Below, in pieces: positions 58,381 through 64,000 of a stretch of 64,000 nucleotides of DNA. The notes beneath the pieces are model-generated. The model was not told where the DNA came from. It ran no database searches and worked only from the letters and a program-made list of their open reading frames with translations. The translations under genes were made by a program, and so were the position numbers. Within the stretch, counting starts at the first letter, position 1; every line of letters begins with the position of its first letter. This stretch comes from Sialis fuliginosa (Eukaryota; Arthropoda; Insecta; Megaloptera; Sialidae), in assembly GCA_961205875.1 (NCBI GenBank), contig OY540810.1:14260001-14324000 (forward strand). The letters run 5' to 3'.

Positions 58381-59023
58381 AAACGATTTCGAATAAGACC
58401 AATAAAGGTTCGTAACTGCTGCCCTAGACCATTTATTATTAGACTAAAAACTTATAATTAAAAAACACTCCTCCTGTTGCCTTATATTTTAAGAGAAAAT
58501 AAACATTATTTGCTCCTCAACCTGATAAAACTCAAATTTATACCAGTAGTATAATTTGCTTTGTTGAATTTGTATCAGTTAAAAAAGTCTCAAAATATGA
58601 GTGGCAAATAAATTTTTTTCTCGCAAATATATTTCTTTACTGTTACTGTAAATACTTAGTCTATAAATGAATGGTAAAATCAGTCATATAACATCATAAT
58701 TTTTACATCTAGTACGAGTCAGTCATATTTTTATACAGTTTTCATCATAATGTAGATTTAAATGTCAGAAATAGTTTCATTTTTTAATTCTAAATAATTC
58801 CTAATTAAGCTTTAATTTTTACCCTGAAATAATTATAGATTTTACTCATTTCTAAAAAGACCATAACTCTATACTAATGTACCATTATTAGATATGTAAA
58901 TATTTGAAGTCATATGACTGAATACAGGTGTTAATCTATTCTAATCAAAAGTATGTGGAATGACTTACATAACAAAATAAAAATGTCAATACAAATTTTA
59001 TTTAAAATCATATGTGTACATTA

Positions 59024-59803
59024 GGGTGTCCGATCATATTGAAATATTAACGGGACGTCTCCTCAATCTGTTCTTTGTGACCAAAAAATAAGGTAGTCGC
59101 AAATTCAGCGTTGAAAATTAATATTTAAGCTATGCTCAATGCACTTTAAATTTAACGTGTATTTTAAATAGCAATTTTCACGTTTTTCTAAAAATACCAC
59201 TTTTTCCCAATCTTTCCCGTTTTTTTCGTGTATATTATGACTTTATCTGGTAGCTGAGACACTTTAGTTTTTTTATTAATTTATAAATTCCGTCTCCGCA
59301 GAAAATCGAAATTTGTTAAACTAAAAAAAAAAACGAAAATAACGAGTATTCTGATAATATAATACATGTATAATAGTTGTATTTAAAATATTGTTCAGCA
59401 CAATTATACATTTTTTAAATAAAAAAAAATATTTTATTAAAAAAATTTATAATTATGCTGAACAATATTTTAAATATAATTATTATAATATGTATATTAT
59501 ATATTATCAATTAAATTTTCTGCGAAGACGGAATTTATAAATTAATAAAAAAACTAAAAATTTGCCAGCTACCAGATAAAGTCAAAATATACAGGAAAAA
59601 CAGGAAATATTGGGAAAAAAGTGGTATTTTTATTTTAGAAAAACGTGAAAATTGCTATTTAAAATACACGTTAAATTTAAAATGCATTGACCATAGCTTA
59701 TATATTAATTGCCAACGCTGGGTTTGTGGCTACCTTATTTTTTGGTCACAAAGAACAGATTGAAGGGGTTTCCCGTTAATATTTCAATATGAACGGACAC
59801 CCC
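59024..59803. mobile_element. Palindromic element with GGGTGTCCG ends
   Basis: GGGTGTCCGATCATATTGAA and TTCAATATGAACGGACACCC. The arms are long (ATTAACGGGA; CTGTTCTTTGTGACCAAAAA; ACGTGTATTTTAAATAGCAA), pairing to a centre near 59420. Confidence 0.8.
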
Positions 59804-59809
59804 AGTGTA

Positions 59810-60799
59810 AAGGGTGGGGCATTTAAAGTGTTACAGATTTTTATCTCATAAACCATAGCATATTTAAAAAAAATGTTTCAACCAAAAAATGTTTAGTTGT
59901 GAGGGGGTAATCGAATAGTAATATTTATTTGTTATTTTAACGTGGCATTCAAGGTTATTTGTAATTTTAAATAAGAACCTATAGTTTGTATTTAGTAATC
60001 TTATTCTACGTGAAAAAATACGAATCTTTTATTGAAAACTTTTATTGAGTTGCATAAAGCAAATATAATCATGATTAGTTAATCAGTTGTTTAAAAACCA
60101 TTATTACGTCAATTCTAAAAAACAATCATGGTTATGATAAATTTTATGAGGTAAAAAATTATTATATTTAGTTTATTGTGCATTTACAAATTGAGATTAA
60201 ATTAAGTATTAACATTAATCGTGGTTTGAAAACAACTGATTAACTAATCGTGGTCTATTTTGCTTTATGCAACCCAAGGCTAATCTTTCCAAGATATCTA
60301 ACAGAATAATTCGAGATTTTGGATTTTCAAGATTTTTTTACTCAGAACCCATAAACTTTAGGAATAAGTACAAGATACAAAAAATGTTTATTTTGCTCTA
60401 ATTAAACATGAAGAATTATTTTAAAATTTTAGAACTTTTTCTATTTATTTTATTTAAGCAAAAACAAAAAAAAATTTCTGAGTAAAAAATTCTTGAATGT
60501 TCAAAATTTCAATATTATTTTGTTAGATATCTCGTAAGGTTTATGTTGTTAAAAAAAAGTTTTCAGTAAAATATTAGGATATTTTCACGTAGAATAATAT
60601 TACAAAATAAAAACTATAGGTTCCTATTTAAAAAAATGATGTTGACCTTCAAATATCCTTGAAGGCCACGCTAAAATAACAAATAAATATTACTATTCGA
60701 TTACCCCCTCACAACCAAACATTTTTTGGTTGAAACATTTTTTCAAATATGCCATGGTTCTGAGATAAAAATCTATAACACTTTAAATACCCCATCCTG
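59810..60799. mobile_element. TA-flanked palindromic element
   Basis: AGGGTGGGGCATTTAAAGTG and CACTTTAAATACCCCATCCT ends, with TA on both sides. Arms of more than 200 bp include GTGAGGGGGTAATCGAATAG and CTATTCGATTACCCCCTCAC. It begins six bases after the previous element ends. Confidence 0.82.
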
Positions 60800-60997
60800 T
60801 ATAAGCAAACATTTGCGTTCACATACTTTTGAACTATAATTATAAATGATGTACATTTATATTATATAAAAGTCATGTATCGATAACTAACTGTGATTCA
60901 ACTGTTTCGATATAAACTGCGTATCATTTAAGTATTAGGTATTGTATTTATAAAATTATAATGATATTGTTTTCAAAGTATTAAATAATTATTTTAA

Positions 60998-61910
60998 TGG
61001 TGCTTTTACACGATTAGTTAAGTCATCCGTTCAGTTTCCGTTTCAGTTCTCTTGTCCGTTTTTCCTATGTGTAAAAACTAAAAACTGTCAGGAGAGTTCA
61101 AACGGAAGACGGGTAACTGACAGGATGGCTAGGCCTATTTATTTCATTTCAGTTTTTAGAATTTCTGTGTGTGAACACTCGCGTCAGTTCTCTTGAAAGT
61201 CTTTATCAGTGTACAGTATGTAACATAAGGGTGTTTTTTTTCGGTTTCATTGGCCTATGTTTTAGCTTTGGATCACAAGGTAACTGTCCCAAAATTTCAG
61301 GCTCGTAGATCAAACCTGTAAACGGCGCAAACCGAATCTTTTTCCCATTTGATTAACATGAGAAAAATTAATTTTTTACTTAAACATTAATATTTCGTTG
61401 AAAAGTTTATTCATTATTTATTTCCTACAAAAAAGATCTTAAATGCTCAATTCATAGATCCAGTATTTTTAAAGATATATTCGTTTAAACATTATCATAA
61501 AAAGTAAAATCCAATTTTTATGATAATTTTTAAACAAACATATCTTTAAAATTACTGGATTTATTAATTCTCTACAAAATATTGTTCTGAGAAATTTAAA
61601 AAAATTTACGTGCTATTCACGCGTAAGTAAGAAAAGTAATTTTTTCCATGTTAATCAAATGGGAAAAAGACTCTGTTTGCACCGTTCACAGGTTTGATCT
61701 ACGAGTCTGAAATTTTGGGACAATAAACTTTTGATCCAAAGGGGACCAAATAAATTTTAAAAAACACCCTAATGTAATTTGTATACTTTGAACGCGAAAC
61801 ACAAGTACACTTTGAAAGAGCTACTCGAACTGAACAGAGAACTAAGAACAAAACGGATCATGTAAACGAACTGAAACGAAGATGACTAAACTGATCGTAT
61901 AAAAGCACCA
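60998..61910. mobile_element. TAA-flanked element hosting a nested palindrome
   Basis: TGGTGCTTTTACACGATTAG and GTATAAAAGCACCA ends, with TAA on both sides (60995-60997, 61911-61913). Further arm matches are GTTTCCGTTTCAGTTC and GAACTGAAACGAAG. It is interrupted by 61226-61771. Confidence 0.8.
61226..61771. mobile_element. Nested palindromic element with AGGGTGTTTTTT ends
   Basis: AGGGTGTTTTTTTTCGG and AAAAAACACCCT ends. The arms pair over about 150 bp (CTCGTAGATCAAACCTGT / ACAGGTTTGATCTACGAG; CCCATTTGATTAACATG / CATGTTAATCAAATGGG). A one-arm relative lies at 7888-7970. Confidence 0.82.
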
Positions 61911-63824
61911 TAAATAAGATTTGAAATAATAAGAATAATGATATAAAAAATAGAGATTTAAAAATTCTAAATCAAATTGATGCATTTTATTCTCGAAAAA
62001 TATCTAATTTTGTTTCTACTAATTATATATTACACTGTTTTATTATTTATCTACTTCAAAAATAGTTGTTTGATACTTTGTGCCTATAAATAATAAAAAA
62101 CACCACTAATGTTATTATTATTATGTAAAAAAATGAATATAATTTACATTTAAATTATTTATATCATATACATATAATAACTATTTAAATCAATACATAT
62201 TGTACAGATAACATTTTTTAAGTTTTAAATTATTTGCTATAAATATGAAAACATAAAAATTGATAAATTAACTTATATACATACTGTTGTACAATATTTT
62301 TTTCCGAGATATTATTATATTTAAAAATATGACTACATTGCAATGCTACAATAACTACCGATTAAAATTTTGTTAATACAAAATTTTATATTATATAAAA
62401 TAGCACATAAATAAATCTGATATTTTATCAATATAATAATAAAGAATATACTTTTGAATCTCGTCAAATAATATAATGATATAAATTATTCCAAATTATA
62501 ATAAAATTAAATACAAACATTGGTATGTTTAGTATATTGTTTCTATTTAATTTAATTAATAAGCTCAAAATAATAATAATACATTCTATTAGAAACAAAC
62601 TATAATGAACAATATTTACAAATATTTTCAGAATGATATCATCAATATATATTTTTTTGGCATATCTAAAAAAAATATCTTAATGGTATCATAATGAAAA
62701 TATTTACTATTAAAAATAAAATACTAAAAATATCAATGATATATTTCTATAAATCAAATAATATAAATAACTACTTATGTAAAAGAAATATATTCATACT
62801 ATAATACTAAAATATTTAACTTCAGATTATTTTAAAACAGTTCTTTACAAAATAATCAATAAACCACCTAGACATCAAAGTGTTTCATAATGATATCATA
62901 AAAATATACCTACGATTTCTTAATGATATCATTTTGAAAATTTTAGTATCTGGGCATAAACTAAAGAACCATTTAACATTAATATAAAATTAATAAAAGC
63001 CAAAGAATTATTTATAGTCACTGGTTTATTATAAACTGAAATTTGTTTCGAACTGATTTAAAATATTTCTATGCAGTGCTTTATTTAAAAAAAAAAGAAT
63101 TTATCAATGCTTTAGGCATTGAAATGAGCTCTCTATGTAAAAGATTCCGTCTTCTAGAAAAAAAATATATTAGCTAGATTTTCAAAATTGTTATTAGTAT
63201 GATAAACTTGAACGAATTAATTTTATAGATAAATATAAATTATTTTAATATACATTACTTGACGTTATATTTTTAATAGAAAAATATTTTCAGAATATTA
63301 TAATTAATTATGCAATGTTTTAGTTATTTGCATAATTCCAATTTCTTTTTGTAACAAAATCTTTTAAAGTAAATAATATACAGACGAGATTCATATGATT
63401 TAAAATTGTGTAATATAGTACGTTCAGAAAGATAGTTTTATAAACGATATTAGCTTCACTAAATAATATACTTGATAGGATGTTTATAAAACAATAGTGA
63501 TAGATATGATCTATGATTATATAAAATTTATTAAAGAGGTCCAAATTGTTGAATATTTAAATGTTTGCTGAGGCAGATTTTACACATTTTAAAAATATGT
63601 AATTTATTATATTTACTATACTTATCTAATAGTGACTTAGTTGTAGTATTATATCAAATTAAAGTTAATAAAATTCAATTGTTATTTCAATTTGTTTTAT
63701 TTGAAATTGATTTAAATTTTTATATAATTATTTCAGCCTTTATGTAATGCAAATGAAATTATTTTGGTGATCGCTCTACAGATTTTATTTAAAATAAAGA
63801 AACTATTTTAAATAAAGTCTAAAG

Positions 63825-64000
63825 CAGGCCTGGCCAACCCAAATTGCTCCATGGGCCGCATTGACGACTTAAAATTTTTCGAGCGCCGAAAAAATATCTT
63901 GTGTAAAATAAAATTTTTAAAATTCATTAGTTAGAATAATATTTGCCTTTAATGTCTTTAATAGGGCCCCACATTTTTATTGGTTTTAGTCATACAAACC
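63825..64000 (+). mobile_element. Left end of a hAT-like element (cut by window end)
   Basis: CAGGCCTGGCCAACCC followed by GGGCCGCATTGACGACTTAA. CAG plus a GGCC-rich start with a 'gggccgcat' segment is typical of hAT termini. The right end is outside the window. Confidence 0.55.

Larger units (their letters stand above)
54719..64000. other. SK 3' UTR and downstream flank
   Basis: No further coding region was recognised. 54719-55050, 55260-55710, 57215-57945, 58385-59020 and 61915-63820 are AT-rich and plain. The rest consists of the listed repeats. The reading frames at 63320-63747 are AT-rich noise. Confidence 0.7.

Overview
The window is AT-rich (roughly three quarters A+T by eye) eukaryotic DNA. 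It holds the 3' part of one large, intron-rich gene on the + strand: a small-conductance calcium-activated potassium channel (SK/KCNN family). The residues, long introns, short TA-flanked and TAA-flanked repeats, and hAT-like and Harbinger-like elements all fit an insect genome. I cannot fix the order from sequence alone; a hemipteran or lepidopteran-like genome would fit. There are no bacterial features, no operons and no CRISPR.

Gene layout: the pore exon is at 5107-5242. A tandemly duplicated S6 / start of calmodulin-binding-domain exon follows at 24161-24271 and 24323-24433. The calmodulin-binding exon is at 49253-49380, then 51203-51272, the coiled-coil exon at 52923-53075, and the terminal exon at 54527-54718 with a TAA stop. 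All junctions are GT-AG and the phases agree across every intron. One S6 copy plus the rest gives 262 residues. The exons for the N-terminus and S1-S5 must lie upstream of base 1. The two S6 exons differ at only two adjacent residues (VV versus LL) and look mutually exclusive. The pore exon encodes a GFG selectivity filter.

The rest is intron and 3' flank packed with non-autonomous DNA transposons, recognised by terminal inverted repeats and often by exact target-site duplications. There are hAT-like elements with 8-bp duplications (2215-4156, 8185-8325, 40388-40798). There are elements flanked by TAA or TTA (12383-12520, 43383-44319, 47898-48180, 56879-57211, 60998-61910) and elements flanked by TA (6858-7494, 18333-21193, 45127-45907, 59810-60799). 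A 4.25-kb CACTG-ended element (31094-35347) carries subterminal repeats and a two-finger C2H2 reading frame. Several are nested, including a three-level nest at 18333-21193. A tandem array of about 160-bp units lies at 46102-46745, and a fossil mariner-like transposase lies at 16769-16960.

From 54719 on is the 3' UTR and flank. No further gene is visible there. The stretch 57950-61910 is a near-continuous run of long palindromic elements, and the last 180 bases hold the end of another hAT-like element.
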